From positions 1,058,519 to 1,122,518 of the forward strand of contig BCJU01000003.1 in assembly GCA_001600355.1 (NCBI GenBank): a stretch of DNA of 64,000 nt, given 5' to 3'. The notes below the pieces were generated by a model that ran no database searches, was not told the origin of the DNA, and was given only the letters and a program-made list of their open reading frames with translations. Position numbers and translations under genes: made by a program. Shown in pieces: positions 39,701 through 49,697 of this stretch (positions within the stretch are counted from its first letter, which is position 1; every line of letters starts with the position of its first letter). This DNA is from Meira nashicola. Its lineage: Eukaryota; Basidiomycota; Exobasidiomycetes; Exobasidiales; Brachybasidiaceae.

Positions 39701-42700
39701 TTACATGATCATTTCTTGACTTCCTGCATTACTAAGAGCAGCAAAATCAACATCTTCTCCTTGTACTTGACCACCCAACGATTCTTCTACCAATCGTTTC
39801 ACTTCATTGAACCAGATTGATAAATCCACCGTGTTCAAAAGCTCTTCCAATTCAGTTATCTCTGCTTGGCTATCTTGTGCCAATTCATCAACAGTGACCT
39901 GATCTTCAAATTGAAGGTCATAAGTATTATTCAAACGTGCTTGAATTGTTTCTTGAGATGGCTGTACGAGTGTTTGAACAGGTTCCAACACAACAGCCGA
40001 AGTGGTTTCGGTATCTGCGCAAGCACGAAGAGAATGATAAAGAGCTGTGCTACGTAGGCGAGCTTCTAATACTGCATCTGCAACGTCTTTTGTTTGCGTA
40101 ACCGTTTTCCAATCATCGAATAAGATGATTCGTCTCCATAAGCTGGTCAAAGCAAATTGAGCTCTGGCTGGTGGCATTTCTCGTGCTCGAATGAATGCCT
40201 CAATTGCCAAAATGAAATCGGAATTGCTATCTTCATTCGCATCGTGCAATGACAATAAATCAATTAGATCCTCAACAGAAAGTACTCGCCCATCAAACAG
40301 ATCTTTGGCAAGGTGGAGGTATAGCTTACCAAATGCAGGTCTAAGTGATGATAAAGCCAACACTGCATCCTCGGCAGATGCTATTAGGTCATCCGGAGTA
40401 AGGACTTCTCCTTCAACTTCGTTTGCCTTTTTACGTAGATTATTTTTGATCCTGTCATGAATGTTCACCAAGTCGATCTGATCATCAAATTGTTCAATCG
40501 CGCTTTGTTCAGATTGAGAAGCGATTTGACCTTCCACCAAATGACTTGCTTGACTCAATTTCGCTAAGCTTAAGATCAATCTCTTGCTCGATACACTTTG
40601 TTTTTCATTATTTGCTTCATTCGCCAATCGTGTAGTGGCTTGAGAGAAATCTGCGATAGCGAAATCGTGCAGCCAAGCGACACGATTCAAGCTCGGATTT
40701 GCATCCAAAAATTCCCGCAACAGACCGTTGAAGCTGTCATCTTGAGCCAACAGAGTTTGCATCTCACCTTTTTGTGCGTAATACGTATACAAAGCTCCCG
40801 CAAAGGCTTGCCCATATTTATCTAGATACAATCGTATACGCGCAACACGTTGTTCTTTTGGTAAACTGCAACACAATTCCGTCAATGTCTCGAAATCTTG
40901 ATGTTGTTCGGCAAGATTGAAAGCACGATCACCACGACCGATGGACCTTAGAGGAAGGAGGAAATTCCGTCTTTCAGCATTGTATTCTTCTTGCAAAGTA
41001 GCATATTCGCGTTCTAGGGAAGGATGACTTGATCCTGCCAATCGGAGATAAGATAGCCTTTCCTTGTAGGCGTCCAAGGTATGTGAAGCCAATTCGTATA
41101 GTTGGCCCTTTAAGGTAGATTGAAGATGCTTTTCATATTCTTCTGGAGTGAGCGTTTCCAGAGACAGTTCCCTAATCTCTTGATCGATCGTGTTTCCCAG
41201 TTGACGAGTTCTGTCCTTGATCAATGAGACTGTGCCTGATAAGGATTCTCGCAAAATCTTGACATTATTTGCAGTGCAGGTCCATGCTTCAAATGCAATA
41301 CTGGAGAAATCCAAATGATACAAATTTGCAGTCTCATTTTGGTATCGCGAAGCAGCTTGATAGGTAGTCAGAAGAATACGGTTGGTCTCGCATACGGTTG
41401 CGGAAAGACGAGAAATACCTTGCGATGCCGATTGTTGAGCAAGCTCGTGTACGCGATTCAGGACCGCATTAAGCTCTCGCAACTCGAATCGAAAGAAATG
41501 ACGTAAAACATCATCATCATCATCAGCATCTCGACAGACATCTTTGACTGCATCTGCGAGAGGATTGCCAACATTTTGCAATCGAACGGGCGTGCTCATC
41601 AATTCATCGACATAGTTCCATAGATCGATTGCCGATGCAATCAATTGAGCGTCAGCACAAAGCCTTCGGAGAGAGTTCTGAGTCATGAGGCCCATCATAC
41701 CATTTAACGATAAAAATGCTGCCAATGAATGCAAACGCTCTAAACGATTAGCAAGCTGCAACTTTGTGTCAAGTGTATTGGTAAGACTGGGAGATTCAGA
41801 GCGCACAATGTCATCGCTTAGTTGTTCAGCAGCTGCGATTAGATCGCCTCGCATATCTAGTGGTAGATCGAAAGAGATTGGATTCGCCGCATTGTCACTG
41901 TGAAAGACGCCTCTTTCAAGCCTGGTCTTTAGTCTGTGTGTGTCAACAACATTTCGATCTTCACCTGATGCGATCAAATCTGACAAGCCTTTTGCTGCCA
42001 CAACATCAACGGAAACAAGTAAGGTACCACTGCGTTGGGTGAAAACGGAAATTGATGCCGGAGCAGCGTCATCTCGAGGTTCATGATATGCGGGTACGCC
42101 TGTACCAATTATGCGATTCGAAGAGACATCGCGTAATTCGATACTTTCTTCCAATCCATCACTCTCCAAGTGCCTGAAAATGATCGCCTCTGTAAAGACA
42201 ACGTAAATTACTGGACCACCATTCGGTGTGAGTAAGCGAGGAAAGTTGCTTGATCGGGCATCGGCAAGTCTGCTGTAGTGTAGAGATGTAACACTCTGTA
42301 CAACAAGCTCGTTTCCCTTACCTTGCAGAATTGCATACCCGTAATGTAGTGCTCCACCCTCAATCAAGGGGAATGAATACAAGATGATTGACCTGCCATC
42401 TTTCGTCACTGTTACATCGACTAGTTTGAGGCTTTCTGCCGATTGACTGCCGTCAGCGATTCTTCCATCGCGCTCAATCAGTAATGGCCGCAAATCCTCA
42501 TCGAATACCATCTTTTCTCCCCTTCCGTCAACGATAGACCACTTTTGCAGTGTTTGTTGTGTGATTGCATATACATCACTCGTGCTCTCGTTCTCATTTG
42601 ACGACCAAGAAGCAAGCCCAATGATACCTGCACTGGTGCTTGCAAGATTTGCCGCTGCTCCAAATAGTCGTCCAAATATTCCTCTTGGCTGAGCGAATAA

Positions 42701-43582
42701 GGATACCACAGGCTGCAGCACACCACCGGATGCGATCAGGCGGATACAAATCATCCTCGCGTGAGTGGTTGAAGCGATGAACAAAGTAGGTTTGCATCGA
42801 TGTACCGAATTAACAGATTCACCCATACCTAAAGCAATTGAAAACTGCTGCCTTTTGTCTTGTCCTTGACCAAAAGAGCTGCTGACATTGTCGCTGTAAA
42901 AGACATCACCTCCTGGTGTGATTAAAAGGAAGCCAGGCTCTCGATCACCACCTTTCGGTACGAACGCACAAGAAGGCAGTATTGTTTGTTGGTTAGAGGT
43001 ATAAGGTGACGGTATCGAATGGGTAAAGCAGGTTGGCGTCTCGTAATTGCGTACGGAGTAGCTCCAGATAAAGTAATTATTTTTAGTGACAATAAATGCA
43101 TGATTTGTGACCGTATCTAAAGAACCCGAAACGAGGTCATAAGGGCTTGCAGAGTTCAAGGCCAGATTGACATCATTTGGAATTTTAGAAAAGACGGAAA
43201 CGGAATGATTGTCATCTCGTGATAAGATTGCTCCTTCAGATAAACCGCCTGCTGCTCGTGTCTTTTCTCTTTTTCGTATCGATTCACCATTTATTGTACT
43301 TTCGTATGAATCATCGCCAATCGAAGAAGGTGCTGCCGCATAAGAAGAATCTCTCAAACCAGATCCAATAAAGCGCATGGAATCCCTCTTACGTTGATTT
43401 GCATTACCGCCAAAGCTGCTTCCTGTCTTTCCTTTTCCGTAAGCTGTTGAAGGTGTTGCTTGTCCTCCAACCCTTGAAGTACTTGATCTTCCAGCCAAAG
43501 AAGGCGTACTTGCCCGCGAAAGACGAACAGATCCATCGCCTTGCCTTCTCCTAGCTGGGCCTTGAGAAGGAGAGGAAAACAT
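39701..43582 (-). CDS. NUP133: Nup133-type nucleoporin of the Y complex
   Basis: 1293 residues from the ATG at 43582 (MFSSPSQGPARRRQGD); an upstream extension begins only at a TTG. A basic disordered N-terminus is followed by a beta-propeller-like half at about 110-560 (VTNHAFIVTKNNYFIWSYSV, TPGGDVFYSDNVSSS). An all-helical C-terminal half runs from about 590 (LYELASHTLDAYKERLSYLR; LDKYGQAFAGALYTYYAQKG; LHLAKDLFDGRVLSVEDLI) and ends WFNEVKRLVEESLGG. This beta-propeller plus alpha-solenoid layout and the motifs fit Nup133; Nup155/170 is the main alternative but is less consistent. It scaffolds the nuclear pore. The promoter region (ACGCGT at 43673-43678) is shared with the m3C methyltransferase gene, 287 bp. 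Confidence 0.85.
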   Translation of the reverse strand: MFSSPSQGPARRRQGDGSVRLSRASTPSLAGRSSTSRVGGQATPSTAYGKGKTGSSFGGNANQRKRDSMRFIGSGLRDSSYAAAPSSIGDDSYESTINGESIRKREKTRAAGGLSEGAILSRDDNHSVSVFSKIPNDVNLALNSASPYDLVSGSLDTVTNHAFIVTKNNYFIWSYSVRNYETPTCFTHSIPSPYTSNQQTILPSCAFVPKGGDREPGFLLITPGGDVFYSDNVSSSFGQGQDKRQQFSIALGMGESVNSVHRCKPTLFIASTTHARMICIRLIASGGVLQPVVSLFAQPRGIFGRLFGAAANLASTSAGIIGLASWSSNENESTSDVYAITQQTLQKWSIVDGRGEKMVFDEDLRPLLIERDGRIADGSQSAESLKLVDVTVTKDGRSIILYSFPLIEGGALHYGYAILQGKGNELVVQSVTSLHYSRLADARSSNFPRLLTPNGGPVIYVVFTEAIIFRHLESDGLEESIELRDVSSNRIIGTGVPAYHEPRDDAAPASISVFTQRSGTLLVSVDVVAAKGLSDLIASGEDRNVVDTHRLKTRLERGVFHSDNAANPISFDLPLDMRGDLIAAAEQLSDDIVRSESPSLTNTLDTKLQLANRLERLHSLAAFLSLNGMMGLMTQNSLRRLCADAQLIASAIDLWNYVDELMSTPVRLQNVGNPLADAVKDVCRDADDDDDVLRHFFRFELRELNAVLNRVHELAQQSASQGISRLSATVCETNRILLTTYQAASRYQNETANLYHLDFSSIAFEAWTCTANNVKILRESLSGTVSLIKDRTRQLGNTIDQEIRELSLETLTPEEYEKHLQSTLKGQLYELASHTLDAYKERLSYLRLAGSSHPSLEREYATLQEEYNAERRNFLLPLRSIGRGDRAFNLAEQHQDFETLTELCCSLPKEQRVARIRLYLDKYGQAFAGALYTYYAQKGEMQTLLAQDDSFNGLLREFLDANPSLNRVAWLHDFAIADFSQATTRLANEANNEKQSVSSKRLILSLAKLSQASHLVEGQIASQSEQSAIEQFDDQIDLVNIHDRIKNNLRKKANEVEGEVLTPDDLIASAEDAVLALSSLRPAFGKLYLHLAKDLFDGRVLSVEDLIDLLSLHDANEDSNSDFILAIEAFIRAREMPPARAQFALTSLWRRIILFDDWKTVTQTKDVADAVLEARLRSTALYHSLRACADTETTSAVVLEPVQTLVQPSQETIQARLNNTYDLQFEDQVTVDELAQDSQAEITELEELLNTVDLSIWFNEVKRLVEESLGGQVQGEDVDFAALSNAGSQEMIM

Positions 43583-43852
43583 GGCTAGTTGGGTATGCAG
43601 AAGACAAAATGATGGTGATGAATTCAATGTAATCTTCTCAAAAGTCCAAGCGTATTTCTCTCCAAAAAAGAAACGCGTTTTCGTAGTCTACAGTGAGTGG
43701 ACTGTCCTTTAGCCGCTTAGGCCAGTTGCATCGCGTTAGCAGTGTTATTCACGTGCATGGATTTTTTTTGATAAAGTGCCAAATTTTGTATTCTAGAACT
43801 TCATGATGCTCTGTTAGTTACTACCTACCTACCAATAAACGGTCATAACAGC

Positions 43853-43873
43853 ATGAGCTCGATGTCAATATGA
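43853..43873 (+). promoter_or_regulatory. Six-codon uORF whose stop overlaps the main start (ATGA)
   Basis: ATG AGC TCG ATG TCA ATA TGA lies directly before the methyltransferase gene. Its TGA (43871-43873) overlaps the main ATG (43870-43872). If transcribed from upstream of 43853, initiation at the gene would need leaky scanning or termination-reinitiation. Confidence 0.6.
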
Positions 43874-44835
43874 CAATCAATCAAGAGTCAAATAATGTAG
43901 CACAAAAACACAAACATACTGTAGGACAAGATCCTGACAGGATAGAGGATATTCTTCAGCAAAACAGAAGGCTGGCCACTTCATTCATGCTGAATAAATG
44001 CGAAAAGGAAGCTGCTCGAAATTGGGATGTATTTTACAAAAATCATCATGATAAATTCTTCAAGAATAAAAATTGGACTGAAAGAGAATTTAAGGAGTTG
44101 AACGGGAAGGAGGCTGCTGCAACAGAAAAAAGCACGCAAGGCTCTGATTCTAAAGCAGAAGATGCTAGTGCTTCCTTGGACGATCCCATGATTGGAGGTG
44201 AGATGGTAAAAGGAAATAATACTGTCCTTTTGGAGGTAGGATGTGGTCCTGGTGCTATGGTGTATCCAGTATTGGCTCGCAATGAAACTACAAAAGCTCA
44301 TTGCTGTGATTTTTCTAGTCGTGCTGTGGATATATTAAAGTCAAATCCGCTTTACAACGAAGAAAGGGTAAATGCGTTCATTTTCGATCTTGTCAAAGAA
44401 GGTGAAACATTAGCCAATAAGGTAAAAGCTCATCCTTTCGGTCAACCTACTGTTGCATCACTGATTTTTGTCCTATCTGCCATTCCGCCGAAACATCATC
44501 GTGCAGTTTTAGCAAATCTTGTCGAGTGTTTACCCATTGGCGGTACTTTACTCTTTAGAGATTTTTCACATGGTGATTTGGCCCAATTACGATTTCATCA
44601 AAAAGCTTCGGCAGCATGGTGTGAGCCTGCTCTATTAAGCGAATCGCATGACTTTTATCGAAGAGGCGATAATACCTTTACATACTTTTTCAATGAAGAG
44701 GAGATGAAGCAACATGCTGAAGCTTTACAACTTCAAGGAGATGTAGAGATTAAGCAGATTCACAATCAAAACAGAAGAACGGGCGTTCAATTGCACAGAA
44801 GATTCATTCAGGCTCGATGGAAGAAGGTGTGTTGA
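43870..44835 (+). CDS. tRNA N3-methylcytidine methyltransferase, METTL2/METTL6/Trm140 type
   Basis: 321 residues. The N-terminal helical part (NWDVFYKNHHDKFFKNKNW) is typical of the METTL2/6 family. The class I SAM-binding core has VLLEVGCGPGAMVYPVL near residues 118-135, an AHCCDFSSRAVDIL strand-2 acidic end, LIFVLSAIPPKHH with the substrate-side loop, GGTLLFRDFSHGDLAQ, and a YFFNEEEMKQHAE segment. All motifs are present. The reaction is m3C formation at position 32 of tRNA(Thr/Ser) anticodon loops. Without an actin-binding extension it is closer to Trm141/METTL6 than to yeast Abp140. An intact single exon. Co-oriented with USP7, 1.2 kb apart. Confidence 0.92.
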   Translation: MTINQESNNVAQKHKHTVGQDPDRIEDILQQNRRLATSFMLNKCEKEAARNWDVFYKNHHDKFFKNKNWTEREFKELNGKEAAATEKSTQGSDSKAEDASASLDDPMIGGEMVKGNNTVLLEVGCGPGAMVYPVLARNETTKAHCCDFSSRAVDILKSNPLYNEERVNAFIFDLVKEGETLANKVKAHPFGQPTVASLIFVLSAIPPKHHRAVLANLVECLPIGGTLLFRDFSHGDLAQLRFHQKASAAWCEPALLSESHDFYRRGDNTFTYFFNEEEMKQHAEALQLQGDVEIKQIHNQNRRTGVQLHRRFIQARWKKVC

Positions 44836-46062
44836 AGAGACGTAACTGCTAATTGAGAAAGTGTTCCTTCATTAGCTCGTCTGAAATCTTCAAATGTAGA
44901 TTGGAGAAGGTTCCCCGTTAGTCTATAAGATCGCGCTCTGTTGCATATTCTGTTACCCAACTCATACCCCAAAGCCTCATGGCCCATGTATTTCTAGCAA
45001 AAGTATCTTAAATGAATTCATAGATGTGAACAAGTTTAAGGTACGACGACAGAGCCAGCTTCACAGACTATATCGATATAATTGAGATGCATATCGCTGC
45101 CTTTTCTCGGTAGCATGGTAATGTGTCGTCCGATGGAGAAAAGAATGTGATTCTATCATGTTGGTATGTGTCTCTGTGTAGTAGTGGTTCCGTAAACATT
45201 CAAGGGCCTATTATTGAAGCTGAGTATTCTATTCTAGAAGGAAAGCTCGTGCGCGACGCGCTGTGCCTGTATCTTGAGCCAGCAAGGCTGAAAAGGAAGG
45301 CGCTCAATCAGTGGCTATTCTAAATTTGATAGGACTAGTCAAATGCAAAAGCCGCGTCTTGCTTGCTTTGTACGTACACTGAATGGAAATGGCCTTCGCT
45401 TGGAGGGTCTACTGTATCTTCTTCAGCCTGAAATCAGACTAAAATTCTGCGTTGCACTGCTCTCAATTCGCACCGGCCTTAAAATATATATTGCAGTGCG
45501 CTGCGCTGCGCGTGTGTGAGTGTGTGTGTATGTGCCTCGAGCCACTTTAATTGAATGAAGCACACGTATTCCCTCTTACTCTTTCGAAAAATGTGCGTGC
45601 GCTGGTAAGTTTTGTCCAAAGTGAGTTTTGTGGAATTTTGGTAGACGACTTCGGATCATGATATCCAGACTTACTTTTGATCATAACTTTTCTTGAATTC
45701 ACACGAATCATCGATACGTTCAGGAAGGATATCTTGTAGAAAGGATATTCATTCAATTCGTGGATCAGCGTAGAGGAGTAGTCGGAAATCGATCTTACGC
45801 ACGCACGCACGCACGACATTGAAGAAGTTCGTCGCTCGTTCGTTAATTGTGCTCTGATCCTACTATTTCGATCGTAATTTCGTCTATATAATTTCTTATC
45901 TTTCTTGAAGCCTGAGATTGGTCTTCCGAATACTCAAGGAGTCGATAGAGGCGAAATAGAGGTCATCGTTAGGACTCTCGAAAGGGCAATTTATTTGTAG
46001 CACGCAGTCGCGTTACACACAACAGGGCTTACATTCATAACTCAAAAGATCATCATATCACC
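44836..46062. other. 1.23 kb intergenic region upstream of USP7 with simple repeats
   Basis: A GCGC/GTGTG-rich run is at 45497-45534 and an ACGC tetranucleotide tract at 45797-45815. Short frames of 66-90 codons show no domain. No tRNA or snRNA was recognised. The last 300 bp are probably the USP7 promoter and leader. Confidence 0.45.
45797..45815. repeat. (ACGC)n microsatellite
   Basis: Nearly five copies of ACGC in tandem, about 250 bp upstream of the USP7 start. A related ACGC run occurs near 9163. Confidence 0.9.
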
Positions 46063-49000
46063 ATGGATCCACATCTAGATCCCTCTACGGCTGTGGTCAA
46101 CTCGGTGGATGATCAAGCATCAACACCGATGGAAATTGACGAACCTGTTTCTGTTCTTGATGAACGTGCCTTTGCAGCAAAGCATTTGGCGGATTTGGGT
46201 CAAGATGAGGAAGATTTCAAAGTTATGCATTGGGATATCAATGATTGGAGTAAACTAGAGAAGCGTATCACAGGACCAGAATTCGAATGTGGTGGACATA
46301 GATGGCGAATTTTGCTGTTTCCTTTTGGAAATTCAAATGGACAACCAAACGATATGGTCTCTGTCTACCTAGACTATGCAGATCCTAAAGGAAGTCCAGA
46401 AGGATGGCATGTATGCGCACAATTTGCTCTAGTGATTTCCAATCCACAAGATCCTTCCGTTTCTTCTTCAAGTCAAGCTCACCATCGCTTTACTGCTGAA
46501 GAAATGGATTGGGGTTTCACACGATTCAACGAGTTGAGAAAGCTCAGCGTACCCACCGAAGGCCGTCAACGACCGATTATCGAAAGGGAATCAGCCCGTG
46601 TTTCAGCATTCGTTCGAGTGCTCAAAGATCCAACAGGTGTACTTTGGCACAATTTCATCAATTATGATTCAAAGAAGGAGACTGGCTATGTTGGACTAAA
46701 AAATCAAGGTGCAACATGTTATATGAACTCTTTATTACAATCACTCTTTTGCACCCATTATTTCCGCAGAGCGGTTTACCAAATTCCCACAGAAAACGAA
46801 CAACCATCCGAAAGCGTAGCATTGGCTTTGCAAAGAGTCTTTTACCTTTTGCAAACATCCGATCAACCTGTAGGAACGAACGAATTGACCAAATCCTTCG
46901 GTTGGAAATCGCTAGATTCTTTTTTGCAACACGATGTACAAGAATTCAACCGAGTTCTACAAGAGAAGCTTGAAACAAAAATGAAAGGCACAATCGCTGA
47001 TGGTGCTATCACAAAACTTTTCGTTGGTAAGATGAAGAGTTATTTACGTTGCGTTAATGTTGATTACGAGTCGTCACGTATCGAAGATTTCTACGACATT
47101 CAATTGAATGTCAAGGGGATGGCAAATTTGGAAGACTCTTTCCGCGATTATGTTGAGGTAGAAATGCTAGAGGGCGATAACAAATATCAAGCTGAGGGCT
47201 ACGGGTTGCAAGATGCTAAGAAAGGTGTTTCGTTTGAAAGCTTCCCACCTGTTCTTCACCTCCAACTCAAACGTTTTGAGTATGACATTGAAAAAGATGC
47301 CATGGTCAAGATCAATGATAGACACGAATTTCCCATGGATATTGACCTGGCAGCCTACGTTGATAATGCATCGCCAAAAAAGAAAGAGAATTGGAAGTAC
47401 AAATTGCACGGTGTTTTAGTTCATTCAGGAGATTTGCATGGTGGTCACTACTTTGCACTTTTGAAACCAGAACGGGATGGAAAATGGTATAAGTTTGACG
47501 ATGATCGTGTAACACCAGTCACTGAAAAGGAAGTCTTGGAAGATAACTTTGGAGGTGAGATTCCAAATGGACATCTCGGTGGCGTAGCGCGTGCTCCTGT
47601 TCGAGCAATGAAGCGTTTTACAAACGCATATATGTTGGTCTACGTCCGGGATGCAGAAGCTCCTGAAATTTTGAAACCGTTCACTGTTGAGGACACGCCT
47701 GCACATCTACGCGAGAGGTTGGAACAAGAGCGAATTCAATTGGAAGCTCGAAAGCGGGAGCGTGAAGAACAACATTTGTACTTGACGGTCAAAGTCATCA
47801 CCGAAGATACATTCAAGCTTCATCAAGGATTTGATCTTGCCACTTTTGAAGAGCGTAATCTTCCCGCTTCAGATTTGCCTTCTTTCCGTGTGTTGAAGAA
47901 TGAACCCTTTTTACTTTTCAAGAGTAAGCTTGCCCAACAATTCGGATTGGACGAAGCTGCTATGCGTTTGTGGGTCTTGGTCAATCGGCAGAATAAGACT
48001 GTCAGGCCTGATACAGTTGTTCCAGAGAACGATCCTAATCTAACATTGGAAACTGTACGTGATCGTATGGCTTCTCGTCAAAACGATCTTAGACTTTATC
48101 TCGAGTTGACCGATCCAAACGATCAAATTGACAAATCTCAAGGGCCAATTATGATCTTCTTGAAGTACTTTGACGTTTCTCGGCAATCTCTAACAGGTGT
48201 CGGAAGAGTTTACGTTAGTAAAAATCACAAAGTATCCGATCTTGTGCCAACGATCAACCAATTGATGCTCTGGCCACCAACGGTACAACTACGTCTTTAT
48301 GAAGAGATCAAACCAGGCATGATTGAACAAATGAAGATGAAGGCTACCTTTTTGCAAAGTGAAATTCAAGATGGTGATGTAATCTGCTTCCAGACAGAAA
48401 TTTCTGAAAAAGATGCACATGATTATGAAGCGCAATCGCTCTATTCCAACCCCATCCAATTTTATGACTTCTTGCAAAACCAGATCAAAGTTTTGTTCAA
48501 GCCAAGATACGAGGATGTGGAATACAAAAGCGAATATGAGATCACATTGAGCAAAAAAATGACTTACGATATGATGGCAGCCAAATTTGGCGATCGATTG
48601 AAACATGACCCATTGAAGTTGCGCTTCACTACCGCAAACGGACCAAATGGAACACCAAAGACCGTTTTGAAACGTACAGCCAATCAAACAGTAAACGAAA
48701 TCGTTCAACCCAGCTACATTCAAGGCCAAGCATCCCTCCTGTATTATGAACTATTAGACGTCTCGATTGTGGAATTGGAAACAAAGAGAAGCTTAAAGAT
48801 CTGGTGGATGGGAGCTCACAATCACGAAGAAGCAGCTCAATCCTTCTTGTTGCCGAAGACGTTCAATATCAATGATGTCGTTGATCATCTTGCCAAAACG
48901 GTTGAGTTATCACCCAATGGGTCACGCAAGATTCGCATCTTTGAAGTTATTGGAAATGGGCGTCAACAGAGGGAGTTCAATGGTGGTGAGATGATCGGAA

Positions 49001-49407
49001 ATATTAGCGAGATGACTGACTTATTTGGAGAAGAAGTTTCAGTGGAAGAAGCACAAGCAAGAGACGAAGATAAAATCATTAATGTTTTCCACTTTAGTAA
49101 AGATGCAAATCGCACGCATGGTGTTCCTTTCAAATTCGTCATCAAGCCTGATGAAAAGTTCAGCGAAACCAAGCTCCGCATTCAACAACGTTTAGCAGTG
49201 GCAGAAAAGGACTTTGCCAAATTCCGATTCGCCTTGGTTCAATCAAGCACATACAAGCAACCGTCCTATTTGGAAGATGACGACGTGATTTATGATCACA
49301 AATTCTTGCCAGATGATGTTTTAGGATTAGATCATATCGATCGATCCGGCAAAACGGGAAGGATTGCAACTGCAGTGCAGGATAGAGGAATTCGAATTCG
49401 CAATTAG
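46063..49407 (+). CDS. UBP15: USP7/Ubp15-type ubiquitin carboxyl-terminal hydrolase
   Basis: 1114 residues. The MATH/TRAF-like domain spans about 50-190 (FECGGHRWRILLFPFGNSNG, YLDYADPKG). The USP catalytic domain runs about 205-530: Cys box GLKNQGATCYMNSLLQSLF with Cys219, FLQHDVQEFNRVL, and His box GDLHGGHYFALL with His462 followed by WYKFDDDRVTPV. The C-terminal 560 residues are the ubiquitin-like HUBL repeats of USP7 (EEIKPGMIEQMKMKATF; RIFEVIGNGRQQREF). All catalytic residues are intact and the length matches USP7/Ubp15 (about 1100-1230). It removes ubiquitin from many substrates; Ubp15 acts in endosomal and cell-cycle pathways. ATG start in a good context (ACCATGG). Confidence 0.97.
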   Translation: MDPHLDPSTAVVNSVDDQASTPMEIDEPVSVLDERAFAAKHLADLGQDEEDFKVMHWDINDWSKLEKRITGPEFECGGHRWRILLFPFGNSNGQPNDMVSVYLDYADPKGSPEGWHVCAQFALVISNPQDPSVSSSSQAHHRFTAEEMDWGFTRFNELRKLSVPTEGRQRPIIERESARVSAFVRVLKDPTGVLWHNFINYDSKKETGYVGLKNQGATCYMNSLLQSLFCTHYFRRAVYQIPTENEQPSESVALALQRVFYLLQTSDQPVGTNELTKSFGWKSLDSFLQHDVQEFNRVLQEKLETKMKGTIADGAITKLFVGKMKSYLRCVNVDYESSRIEDFYDIQLNVKGMANLEDSFRDYVEVEMLEGDNKYQAEGYGLQDAKKGVSFESFPPVLHLQLKRFEYDIEKDAMVKINDRHEFPMDIDLAAYVDNASPKKKENWKYKLHGVLVHSGDLHGGHYFALLKPERDGKWYKFDDDRVTPVTEKEVLEDNFGGEIPNGHLGGVARAPVRAMKRFTNAYMLVYVRDAEAPEILKPFTVEDTPAHLRERLEQERIQLEARKREREEQHLYLTVKVITEDTFKLHQGFDLATFEERNLPASDLPSFRVLKNEPFLLFKSKLAQQFGLDEAAMRLWVLVNRQNKTVRPDTVVPENDPNLTLETVRDRMASRQNDLRLYLELTDPNDQIDKSQGPIMIFLKYFDVSRQSLTGVGRVYVSKNHKVSDLVPTINQLMLWPPTVQLRLYEEIKPGMIEQMKMKATFLQSEIQDGDVICFQTEISEKDAHDYEAQSLYSNPIQFYDFLQNQIKVLFKPRYEDVEYKSEYEITLSKKMTYDMMAAKFGDRLKHDPLKLRFTTANGPNGTPKTVLKRTANQTVNEIVQPSYIQGQASLLYYELLDVSIVELETKRSLKIWWMGAHNHEEAAQSFLLPKTFNINDVVDHLAKTVELSPNGSRKIRIFEVIGNGRQQREFNGGEMIGNISEMTDLFGEEVSVEEAQARDEDKIINVFHFSKDANRTHGVPFKFVIKPDEKFSETKLRIQQRLAVAEKDFAKFRFALVQSSTYKQPSYLEDDDVIYDHKFLPDDVLGLDHIDRSGKTGRIATAVQDRGIRIRN

Positions 49408-49697
49408 GACCTATCTTTATAAACAGAAGACAAAGAAATTCATGTACTCTTATTCAATACTTCTTTCATAATCTTTCCCTTTCTCACACCCTTGACAAAG
49501 ATCACATTTGACTATTTTGTGCATCCTTTCGTTGAAATTATCTTGTAGGGCATGTAAACAAATTTTCTCAATTTCTCATCGAAACGAGTTCCAAGCTTTA
49601 AACTTTTAAACCTGATCGTGAGCCATTTGAATGCCAAGGTGGCACACTTTTACTACATATTCTACGAATACATGAATTTTATTAATCTAGTATACAT

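Noticed and set aside
45123..45323. 66-codon frame upstream of USP7
   Set aside because: Too short and without domain support; in a region of simple repeats.
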